Below, one piece after another: positions 1 to 5,339 of a stretch of DNA of 7,002 bases; positions within the stretch are counted from its first letter, which is position 1; every line of letters begins with the position of its first letter. Origin of the DNA: Trebonia sp. (GTDB lineage: Bacteria; Actinomycetota; Actinomycetes; Streptosporangiales; Streptosporangiaceae); assembly GCA_030043595.1 (NCBI GenBank), contig JASHXJ010000600.1:1-7002 (forward strand), written 5' to 3'. The translations under genes were made by a program, and so were the position numbers. A model generated the notes under the pieces. The model was not told the origin of the DNA. It saw nothing but the letters and a program-made list of their open reading frames with translations, and did not search any database.

Positions 1-332
1 CGTACCAGCCGCCCGGCGGCACGCCGCCAGTGCCGCGGCTCGGTCAGCGGGCGGTCCACGCCAGGTGAGGAAACCTCAAGGGTGTACGGGACGTCTCCCA
101 TCGCGTTGGCCGCGTCCAGCGCGGCAGACACCGCGCTGCTGACGAAGGCCGTGTCGTCGAGGCTGACGCCCCGGTCGCTGTCGACCACGACGCGCAGCAG
201 CCGACGACGCCCGGCGACCGTCACCCGCACCGACTCCAGGTCCATCCCGGCGGCGGCTACCACAGGCTGAATGAGGCCAGCCAGGCGCCTGTCGTCCACC
301 GGGCCGGCGGCGGGGCGGGAGCCACCGGGCAT
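1..332 (-). CDS. rimP: Ribosome maturation factor RimP (C-terminus cut by window edge)
   Basis: RimP binds the 30S subunit in the cytoplasm and assists late maturation of its 3' domain. Seen: 110 codons without a stop read on the minus strand from ATG at 332 to the left edge. They include the family hallmark strings VVVDSDRGVSLDD, PYTLEVSSPGVDRPLTEPRHW and the start of the next strand (GRLV). The first is the end of the N-terminal alpha/beta domain; the SSPGVDRPL stretch is the most conserved part of the family. Actinobacterial RimP is usually about 155-190 residues, so roughly the last third lies outside, including the C-terminal SH3-like barrel. The start is chosen because a strong GAGGAGG lies 5 bases upstream, and because the first 12 residues (Gly/Pro/Ala-rich) are followed directly by the expected first helix (RRLAGLIQPVV). 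In actinomycetes rimP usually heads rimP-nusA-infB; those genes would lie to the left and cannot be seen. Confidence 0.94.
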   Translation of the reverse strand, partial: MPGGSRPAAGPVDDRRLAGLIQPVVAAAGMDLESVRVTVAGRRRLLRVVVDSDRGVSLDDTAFVSSAVSAALDAANAMGDVPYTLEVSSPGVDRPLTEPRHWRRAAGRLV

Positions 333-490
333 CACGACCTCCTCGTCTGCGAGCCGTCTACCACCGAGGCTCTCATATCTTCGCAGGTCCAGCCTATAGG
401 CCGCGAATGCTATACGACGCTGCGGACGCGAACCGACGGCAGACCCGCCGCAGGCTCAGCGGCCTCAGCTCCGTGGCATGCTTAGAGACT
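333..490. other. Divergent intergenic region between rimP and the ferritin-like pair
   Basis: These 158 bases must hold the promoters for both rimP (leftward) and the lipoprotein gene (rightward). It is less GC-rich around 372-416, where TA-rich strings occur: TATAGG at 395-400 and TATACG at 411-416 on the plus strand, TATAGC on the minus strand. None has a convincing -35 box at 16-18 bases, so I cannot assign a promoter. A weak dyad (GCCGC, 7-base gap, GCGGC) lies at 447-463. An in-frame ATG at 407 would extend the downstream gene through this region, but that reading is not preferred. Confidence 0.45.
338..344 (-). promoter_or_regulatory. Strong Shine-Dalgarno of rimP
   Basis: GAGGAGG read on the minus strand, 5 bases from the ATG at 332. 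It fixes the rimP start and indicates efficient initiation. Confidence 0.75.
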
Positions 491-982
491 ATGCTGCGAA
501 GGCGCCAGTTGCTGGCCGCGTCGGCCACGACGCTGCCTTTGTTTGCGGCGCTGAGCGGCTGCGCTGGCCCGGACCCGCTGGCGGGTCCGCCGCCGCTGTC
601 CGCGGACGTGCGGGTCCTGTTCGCGGCGGTCTTCGCGGAGGAGAACCTCGTATCCCTGTACAAGAGGACCGTGGCCGCTTATTCCCCGCTGGCCCCGTCG
701 CTGACTCCGCTGCTCGCCGAGCACCTCGCGCACCTGGCCCAGCTGCGCGCCCGGATCATCGAACCGCCGGGCAAGCGGGTGCCGCACACGGTCACGTCAC
801 GGCCGCCGGTTGCTGATACGCGGACGGCCGCCATCGCCGGGCTGCGCGCCGCCGAGCAGGCCGCGAGCACCGCTGCGCTACGGCGGCTGGCGGGCGCGAC
901 ACCATCGCTGGCGCAGCTGTACGCCAGCATCGCCGCCTCGGAGGCGACGCACGTGACCGCGCTTGACCGGAACCCGGCATGA
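491..982 (+). CDS. Small lipoprotein with ferritin-like helical bundle
   Basis: 163 residues when started at ATG 491. The N-terminus is an export signal: RRRQLLA (twin-arginine-like, residues 3-9), a hydrophobic stretch, then the lipobox LSGC with Cys24 as the lipidated residue. The mature protein is therefore expected on the outer face of the membrane. The rest is predicted helical with ligands spaced as in ferritin-like four-helix bundles: Glu50/Glu51 in helix 1, Glu77 with His78/His81 in helix 2, Glu122 in helix 3, and Glu151-x-x-His154 in helix 4. A Pro-rich loop (about 91-107) separates the two halves, as in ferritin-like pairs of hairpins. Metal binding is inferred from these residues only. 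The ATG at 407, also in frame, would put 28 residues before the signal and is disfavoured, but neither start has a clear SD. The stop overlaps the next start (ATGA at 979-982), so the two genes are very likely translationally coupled. Confidence 0.72.
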   Translation: MLRRRQLLAASATTLPLFAALSGCAGPDPLAGPPPLSADVRVLFAAVFAEENLVSLYKRTVAAYSPLAPSLTPLLAEHLAHLAQLRARIIEPPGKRVPHTVTSRPPVADTRTAAIAGLRAAEQAASTAALRRLAGATPSLAQLYASIAASEATHVTALDRNPA

Positions 983-1758
983 CGCACGCCGCGCGCGCGG
1001 CACAGGCGCAGGCGCTGGCGCTGCCGGCGCTGCAGGCCGCGCTGGCCGCCGAGCACGCGGCCGTCTACGGGTACGGCATCGTCGGCGCGATGCTCAGCGG
1101 CACCGAGCAAGCCGCGGCGCTGACCGACTGGAAGCTGCACCAGGAGGCCAGGGACACCCTTGAGGCGATGATCGTCAAGCTCGGCGGCACTCCCGTCGCC
1201 GCCGGCGTGGCGTACCGGCTGCCTTTCGCCGTGCTGGACGCGCAGTCGGCGCGGCGGCTCGCAGTGACGCTCGAAGACGGCGTGACCCAGGCCTATCTCG
1301 GCCTGGTGGCGGTCACGGATCAGAGGCTGCGGATCTTCGGCGCACTGGCGATGCAGCCGCCGGCGAACCGGGCGGCTGCCTGGCGCGGATCTACCGTCGC
1401 CTTCCCCGGCATGCCGTCCGGCCCGGTGACGAGGGTCTTACTCCCCGCCGTGCGGCAGGGCGAGCACCCGCGTGATGGCGGTCGCGGCCGCGTCCAGGTC
1501 GTCGGCGATCGAGATCCGCTCCGCCCACGACCACCAGAACCACCAGAGGCCGTCCTTGCCGCAGCCGACGTACACGTTCTCTTCCAGCGCCCTGGCAGCT
1601 GGGTTGGTCACGTACACGCTGGGCACTCGTCCCGGCGGCGCCATGAGCCAGGCCTCAAGCCCCCGGTGCGCCAGCTCCTCGGCCAGCTTGTCAAGATAGA
1701 CGGTTTCTGCGTGGTTCCCCTTGGCTTCCACAGTAATCACCATCGCTACATATCGTAG
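979..1758 (+). CDS. DUF4439 ferritin-like protein with anomalous C-terminal read-through tail
   Basis: Residues 1 to about 149 resemble the actinobacterial DUF4439 ferritin-like family, which is normally about 140-150 residues. Seen: helix 1 with LAAEHAAVYGYG (Glu25, His26), helix 2 with DWKLHQEARDTLEAMI (His54, Glu56), the loop LGGTPVAAGVAYRLP, helix 3 with LEDGVTQAYLGLVAVTD, and the family terminus WRGSTVAFPGMP (residues 135-146). The biochemical role is unknown. Helix 4 lacks an ExxH, so a canonical di-iron centre is doubtful. There is no signal peptide, so it is probably cytoplasmic. It overlaps the upstream lipoprotein gene by ATGA. The frame then continues 110 codons to 1758 through sequence that is low-complexity in style and antisense to another gene (1438-1743). 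A TGA at 1427-1429, one frame away and exactly where the family ends, suggests a 1-base frameshift. The family portion (979 to about 1426) is secure; the tail is probably not a conserved domain. Confidence 0.75.
   Translation: MTHAARAAQAQALALPALQAALAAEHAAVYGYGIVGAMLSGTEQAAALTDWKLHQEARDTLEAMIVKLGGTPVAAGVAYRLPFAVLDAQSARRLAVTLEDGVTQAYLGLVAVTDQRLRIFGALAMQPPANRAAAWRGSTVAFPGMPSGPVTRVLLPAVRQGEHPRDGGRGRVQVVGDRDPLRPRPPEPPEAVLAAADVHVLFQRPGSWVGHVHAGHSSRRRHEPGLKPPVRQLLGQLVKIDGFCVVPLGFHSNHHRYIS
1438..1743 (-). CDS. Trp-rich hypothetical protein, 101 residues
   Basis: A short acidic protein with a normal-looking fold pattern: N-terminal strand (MVITVEAKG), helix (LDKLAEELAHRGL), strand (SVYVTNP), then a striking Trp cluster WWFWWSW at residues 67-73 and a closing helix (IADDLDAAATAITRVL). 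From memory, similar small actinobacterial proteins with a 'WWFW.W' strand and a following 'DD(L/I)..AA..I' helix are common, often next to an XRE-type helix-turn-helix gene. No such regulator is in this window. Function is unknown. The composition is far more protein-like than the plus-strand frame opposite it, which is why I take this strand as the real gene. It converges on and overlaps the tail of the DUF4439 frame. No SD precedes ATG 1743; a TACGAT box 8 bases upstream fits a leaderless or near-leaderless transcript. Confidence 0.7.
   Translation of the reverse strand: MVITVEAKGNHAETVYLDKLAEELAHRGLEAWLMAPPGRVPSVYVTNPAARALEENVYVGCGKDGLWWFWWSWAERISIADDLDAAATAITRVLALPHGGE
1746..1758 (-). 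promoter_or_regulatory. Possible -10 box overlapping a short dyad, upstream of the 1438-1743 gene
   Basis: On the minus strand TACGAT (1757-1752) matches TAnnnT and ends 8 bases before ATG 1743, so transcription would start at or within a few bases of the start codon. No good -35 box is seen at 17-18 bases. The box sits in CTAC-n5-GTAG (1746-1758), a short dyad that might be an operator, but arms this short are easily chance. Confidence 0.28.
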
Positions 1759-1843
1759 TTTTCCCAGGACAAGGCGTGCTAGATCGTCCTAGGATGCCGC
1801 CCCCGACACGGCCACGCAATGCGCATGTGAAATTTGCCGGGAA

Positions 1844-1863
1844 GGGCCAGGATTAAGCGGCCC
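1844..1863 (-). terminator. Weak hairpin after the HelD gene
   Basis: GGGCC, a 10-base loop, then GGCCC, located 4-24 bases beyond the stop codon of the minus-strand HelD gene. There is no U-tract, as is common for high-GC terminators, and the stem is only 5 bp, so it is tentative. The rest of the 1744-1867 gap holds the promoter region of the 1438-1743 gene and a chance-level ATGCGCAT palindrome; I see nothing else in it. Confidence 0.25.
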
Positions 1864-1867
1864 TCAT

Positions 1868-3925
1868 CTATGGTACGTAACAAAGTTCGGCTGGGATCGG
1901 TTCCGCGTGCAATATCGTGAGCCGGGATACGGCGCGGGTCAGCGCCACGTACAGCCGGCGCAGGCCATGGGCCTCGCCGGACGCGATCCGCGCCGGCTCG
2001 GCGAGCACGACGTGGTCGAACTCAAGTCCCTTGGCCAGCGTGACGGGGACGAGCGTGAGCCGGGACTCCCCGGCGGCCGGATCGGTGCCGAGGACGCCGA
2101 ACGACAGCCCCGCCGACAGGAGCGCCGCGCTGACCTCCGCGACCTGCGCGTCCGCGCAGATGACCGCGACCGATCCGGGCAGCTCCAGGGCGCGCGAACT
2201 GGCCTCGGCCAGCCGTGCGCCGAGCTCGCCTGGGGCCACCCGTTCGACGGCGAGCGCCGCTGCGTCCGCCCGTAGCGACCTCGCCGGCCGCAGCCCGGGC
2301 GCGATCGACGGCAGCAGCGCGGCGGCGTAGTCCAGGATCTGCCGCGGTACGCGATAGCCGACGTCGAGCTCGCGCACCGCGGCATCCGGCTTGCCGAGGT
2401 GGGAGAGCATGGCCGGCCACGACGTGGCCGCCCACGGCGTGGTGCCCTGGGCGATGTCACCGAGCACCGTCGCCGACCCGGTAGAGCACCGCCGCCCGAT
2501 CGCCCGGCATTCCATCGGCGACAGGTCCTGCGCCTCGTCCACGACCACGTGAGCGAGGCTCGGCGTGCGCTCGATCAGGTCGGCGGCCTCGTCGATGAGC
2601 ACCAGGTCGGCGCGGCTCCAGCGCGCCGACCCCGGGCCGCGCGGCGCCGGCGACCAGATGATCGCCTCCTGCTCGGCCTCGGAGAGCAGCCCGCAGGCGT
2701 GCCGTTCCAGTTCCCGCGCGGAGGACAGCAGCCCGAACACCAGCCGCTTCGCCTCCACCTTGGGCCACATCTGCTGCACGCACGCGCGCACCGGCGCCAA
2801 CCGCCGCACCGCGTCGTGCGTCCGGTCATCGCAGGTTTCCCCGGCCGCCTCCAGCTGGCTGAGGATGAGGTGGGCGATCCTGTGCCCGAGCAGCTCCCGC
2901 GCCGCCCCGTACCGCACCCCGCGCTGCCGCAGTTCGGCCGCCAGCGACATCAGCTCGCGGGCCGGGACCCGCCAGCGCCGTGCGCCGCGGGCGACCACGA
3001 GCGCCTCGGCCGGCTCCCTGATCGAGGCCCACAGCGCCCGGCGCAGCACCTCCGCCATCCGCGCGTCACCCTTGACCACGCCCGCGGCGTCGCTGTCGGT
3101 GCCGCGGACAGGCACCGACGCCACGAGGTCGGTGACCGTTGTCTGGGTGACGTCCAGTTCCCCGAGCGCGGGCAGCACATTCCTGATGTAGGACAGGAAG
3201 GCGAGGTTCGGCCCCACCACGATCACCCCGCGCCGCGTCACCTGCTCCTTGTGCGCGTAGAGCAGGTAGGCGACGCGGTGCAGCCCGACCGCGGTCTTCC
3301 CGGTGCCCGGCGCGCCCTGGACGCCCACCGTCCGGCCGGCGTCCGCGCGCACGATGTCGTCCTGGTCAGGCTGGATCGTGGCCACGATGTCACGCATCGG
3401 CCCCGATCGCGGCCGCTCGATCTCCGCGAGCAGGAGCTGGCTTGTTTTCTTCTCTCCCGAACGATCCGTCGCGTCTGCCCCGGGCACCGGTCCTGCGAAC
3501 AGCTCGTCCTCGTACGCGGTGAGGTCCGCCCCGGAGAACCCGAACCGCCGCCGCAGCAGCAGGTCCATCGGCTCCGCCTGGCTGGCCCGGTAGAACGGCC
3601 GCGAGACGGGCGCCCGCCAGTCGATCACCACCGGGGCGCCGTCCTCGTCATGCACGTGCCGCCGACCTATGTGGAAGCTTCCTGTGCCGGCCGCGTAGTC
3701 CAGGCGGCCGAAGAACAGGGGCGCGTCCGGCAGGTCGCGCAGCGATTCGGCGCGGCGGTACAGGTCCGCCTTGAGGTATTCCAGGGACACCGGGTCCCCG
3801 GCCATGGGATTGAGCGCGAGCACGTTCTCCCGCATCAGGCGCAGGAACTCACGGGACTGGGCGAGGTGGGCGCGCTCGGCGCGGATGACGCTGTCCGGTC
3901 CGTCCTCCCGGGCGTCGGCGGGCAT
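1868..3925 (-). CDS. helD: HelD/HelR-type RNA polymerase-recycling ATPase
   Basis: 685 residues, close to the usual 700-750 for actinobacterial HelD. HelD proteins are UvrD-like superfamily 1 ATPases. They do not unwind DNA but lever stalled or drug-bound RNA polymerase off nucleic acid, using a coiled-coil arm in the secondary channel and an arm in the main channel. Some (HelR) confer rifamycin tolerance. Seen in order: charged N-terminal helix (about 12-35); the family string FFGRLDY...HIGRRHVHD...PVVIDWRAPVSRPFYRA (about 71-114); Walker A GAPGTGKT (204-211, Lys210); Walker B DEAQDLSP (463-470); GYRVPRQI in the second RecA-like domain; KGLEFDHVVL (632-641); and motif VI YVALTRAVSRL (659-669). 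All ATPase motifs are intact. ATG 3925 is chosen for its AAAGGGGGT SD; an in-frame ATG at 4147 would overlap the divergent gene and add 74 residues of non-family sequence. It is probably monocistronic. HelD versus true HelR cannot be decided here. Confidence 0.93.
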   Translation of the reverse strand: MPADAREDGPDSVIRAERAHLAQSREFLRLMRENVLALNPMAGDPVSLEYLKADLYRRAESLRDLPDAPLFFGRLDYAAGTGSFHIGRRHVHDEDGAPVVIDWRAPVSRPFYRASQAEPMDLLLRRRFGFSGADLTAYEDELFAGPVPGADATDRSGEKKTSQLLLAEIERPRSGPMRDIVATIQPDQDDIVRADAGRTVGVQGAPGTGKTAVGLHRVAYLLYAHKEQVTRRGVIVVGPNLAFLSYIRNVLPALGELDVTQTTVTDLVASVPVRGTDSDAAGVVKGDARMAEVLRRALWASIREPAEALVVARGARRWRVPARELMSLAAELRQRGVRYGAARELLGHRIAHLILSQLEAAGETCDDRTHDAVRRLAPVRACVQQMWPKVEAKRLVFGLLSSARELERHACGLLSEAEQEAIIWSPAPRGPGSARWSRADLVLIDEAADLIERTPSLAHVVVDEAQDLSPMECRAIGRRCSTGSATVLGDIAQGTTPWAATSWPAMLSHLGKPDAAVRELDVGYRVPRQILDYAAALLPSIAPGLRPARSLRADAAALAVERVAPGELGARLAEASSRALELPGSVAVICADAQVAEVSAALLSAGLSFGVLGTDPAAGESRLTLVPVTLAKGLEFDHVVLAEPARIASGEAHGLRRLYVALTRAVSRLTILHAEPIPAELCYVP

Positions 3926-3930
3926 GGCTG

Positions 3931-3939
3931 ACCCCCTTT
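3931..3939 (-). promoter_or_regulatory. Shine-Dalgarno deciding the HelD start
   Basis: AAAGGGGGT on the minus strand, with GGGGG at 3936-3932, about 6 bases from ATG 3925. This supports the shorter start over the upstream ATG at 4147. Confidence 0.6.
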
Positions 3940-3965
3940 GTTCTGTTGTGGGCGCGAAGCTCGAC

Positions 3966-3994
3966 ACCCTAACACTCCCGCCGGCCGAAGTCAC
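3966..3994 (-). promoter_or_regulatory. Sigma-70/HrdB-type promoter of the HelD gene
   Basis: Read on the minus strand: GTGACT as -35 (3994-3989), a 17-base spacer, then TAGGGT as -10 (3971-3966), fitting TTGACn-n17-TAnnnT with a weak first -35 base. The predicted start near 3959 gives a 5' leader of about 33 bases that contains the SD. The position, spacing and strand all fit, but no experiment is implied. Confidence 0.55.
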
Positions 3995-4002
3995 ATGATT
4001 TT

Positions 4003-4015
4003 CTCGCCTGGCGAG
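4003..4015. repeat. Perfect 13-bp palindrome in the HelD/PHP divergent region
   Basis: CTCGCC-T-GGCGAG: two perfect 6-bp arms around one base. Its right-hand neighbour relative to the HelD gene is the -35 box, which begins 8 bases away, so the palindrome is centred about 50 bases upstream of the predicted HelD transcription start. That is a typical position for an activator or repressor site. The protein that would bind is unknown. Confidence 0.4.
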
Positions 4016-4033
4016 CCGCGAGCCCCGCCGCGC

Positions 4034-4045
4034 GGACAGTTGTCC
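4034..4045. repeat. Second dyad in the HelD/PHP divergent region
   Basis: GGACA-GT-TGTCC, 5-bp arms with a 2-base centre, 37 bases before the PHP gene start and about 75 bases from the HelD transcription start. It could be an operator for the PHP gene. I see no convincing -10/-35 pair for the PHP gene around it. Confidence 0.3.
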
Positions 4046-4081
4046 TTGCCCCGCCCGCACGCGCGTCGACACACTGGTGAC

Positions 4082-5299
4082 ATGGGGCAGCTGACCGTGC
4101 ACGCTGGGGTATGGACGCTCGAGGACATGTTCGCCTCGCCATGGCACTACCTTCCCGTCGAGGTCGCGCCCGGAACGGCCGCCCTGCGGGTAGAGCTGGA
4201 CTACGAGCGGGCCGGGGCGATCCTGGACCTGGGATGCATGGGCCCGTCCGGGTTCCGCGGCTGGTCGGGAGGCGCCCGGCGGTCATTCGTCATCGCCGCC
4301 GACGCCGCGACGCCCGGCTACCTGCCCGGCGAGGTGGAGCCCGGCCTGTGGCAGGTGATGATCGGGCTGCACATGGTGCCGCCGGACGGCGTGCGCTACC
4401 GGGTCACGGCGGAGCCGTCCAGCGGGACTGACGCCGCCGATCCTCCGGCGCCGGACGGTCCTCCGCCGCCCGCCAGCAGGCCCGCCCGGCGGGACCTGCC
4501 CGCGGCGCAGGGGCACCGCTGGCTGGCCGGCGACCTGCACGCGCACACAGTGCATTCCGACGGCGCGATGACAGTGCCCGAACTGGCGTGCTTCGCCATC
4601 AGCCGCGGCCTGGACTTTATCGCGATCACCGACCACAACACGGTCAGCCATCATGGCGAGCTGCCCGCGGTGGCACGCGGGTACGCGATCACGCTGATCC
4701 CCGGCCAGGAGGTGACGACCGCGCGGGGGCACGCCGGCGTGCTCGGCGACACCGGCTGGATCGACTTCCGCGCCAGCCCGGACGACTGGCTTGACGCGGC
4801 CGAGCACGGCGGCGGCCTCATGTCGGTTAACCACCCGATCGCCGGCCCGGTGAGCTGGCTGCATCAGATGCGGCGCCTGCCGCCGCTTGTCGAGGTCTGG
4901 CACTGGAGCTGGCTGGACCTGACCTGGACGACGCCGCTCGCCTGGTGGCAGGCCTGGGACCCGGCGGCGATCCCGGTCGGCGGCAGCGACTGGCACAGGC
5001 AGGGGTCGGATGCGCCGCCGGGCACGCCGACCACCTGGGTCGAGTGCGCGGACGCGGACCCGGAGGTCATCCTGCGCTGCGTGCGGGACGGCCGTGTCGC
5101 GATCTCCGCGGAGCGCGACGGCCCGGTCCTGCTGCGCAACGACGGTGAGCTGGTGGCCGTCGGCGCGGACGGGCTGGTGCTAGCCGGGCCGGACGGGGCC
5201 TACCGGCGGGTACGCGCCGATGTCGCGAGGCTGCCTGGCGCGCCCGGCTTCCACCGCCTGCTCAGCCCGTCCGGAGCAACCCTGGCGCTGACACCCTAG
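4082..5299 (+). CDS. PHP-domain metallohydrolase, CehA/McbA type
   Basis: 405 residues. Residues 1 to about 115 look like the beta-rich N-terminal domain typical of this family, followed by a Pro/Ala-rich linker (about 116-140) and the PHP domain (about 146-340). Metal-ligand motifs are all present: DLHAHTVHSDG (His153, His155), ITDHN (Asp184, His185), PGQE (Glu210), GHAGVLG (His217), NHP (His251) and GSDWH (Asp303, His305). PHP proteins use two or three metal ions for phosphoester or ester hydrolysis. CehA and McbA were named for carbaryl hydrolysis, but most members have no known substrate, and a phosphoesterase role is equally likely here. There is no signal peptide, so it is probably cytoplasmic. 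ATG 4082 has only a weak GGTGA before it; the upstream in-frame ATGs (3938, 3995) would add 29-48 residues unlike the family and run into the HelD promoter. It is transcribed away from the HelD gene and towards the next gene. Confidence 0.87.
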   Translation: MGQLTVHAGVWTLEDMFASPWHYLPVEVAPGTAALRVELDYERAGAILDLGCMGPSGFRGWSGGARRSFVIAADAATPGYLPGEVEPGLWQVMIGLHMVPPDGVRYRVTAEPSSGTDAADPPAPDGPPPPASRPARRDLPAAQGHRWLAGDLHAHTVHSDGAMTVPELACFAISRGLDFIAITDHNTVSHHGELPAVARGYAITLIPGQEVTTARGHAGVLGDTGWIDFRASPDDWLDAAEHGGGLMSVNHPIAGPVSWLHQMRRLPPLVEVWHWSWLDLTWTTPLAWWQAWDPAAIPVGGSDWHRQGSDAPPGTPTTWVECADADPEVILRCVRDGRVAISAERDGPVLLRNDGELVAVGADGLVLAGPDGAYRRVRADVARLPGAPGFHRLLSPSGATLALTP

Positions 5300-5311
5300 C
5301 TGTCCGCACCA

Positions 5312-5338
5312 GGCCGCCGCGGCCGTCCCGGCCGTCCC
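5312..5338. repeat. GC hairpin and tandem 9-mer between convergent genes
   Basis: The 40-base gap between the PHP gene and the 5340-6068 gene contains GGCCGC-C-GCGGCC (5312-5324; stem about 4-5 bp once a loop is allowed). Overlapping it is a perfect tandem duplication of GGCCGTCCC (5321-5329 and 5330-5338). The hairpin may act as a bidirectional terminator, though there is no T-tract. The duplication may be slippage. Confidence 0.35.
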
Positions 5339-5339
5339 G

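Noticed and set aside
82..270. 62-codon plus-strand frame at the left end
   Set aside because: Antisense shadow of rimP, Ser/Thr/Arg-rich with no features.
407..490. Start of the lipoprotein gene at ATG 407, with TATAGG 6 bases upstream as a leaderless -10
   Set aside because: No -35 box, and it would bury the Tat-like/lipobox signal behind 28 extra residues. Kept only as an alternative.
2399..3931. 510-codon open frame on the plus strand, antisense to the HelD gene
   Set aside because: The translation is Arg/Pro/His-rich with no domain. It is the expected GC-driven shadow of a gene whose own motifs are all intact.
3938..4081. Upstream starts for the PHP gene
   Set aside because: The added residues are Arg/Pro-rich and overlap the HelD leader and promoter; the family-like sequence begins at about 4082.
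3926..4147. N-terminal extension of the HelD frame to an ATG at 4147
   Set aside because: It would run through the HelD promoter and into the PHP coding region; the extra 74 residues are not family-like, and ATG 3925 has a good SD.
4283..4996. 237-codon minus-strand frame opposite the PHP gene
   Set aside because: Shadow frame rich in Arg/Val/Ala/His; the plus strand has the PHP motifs.
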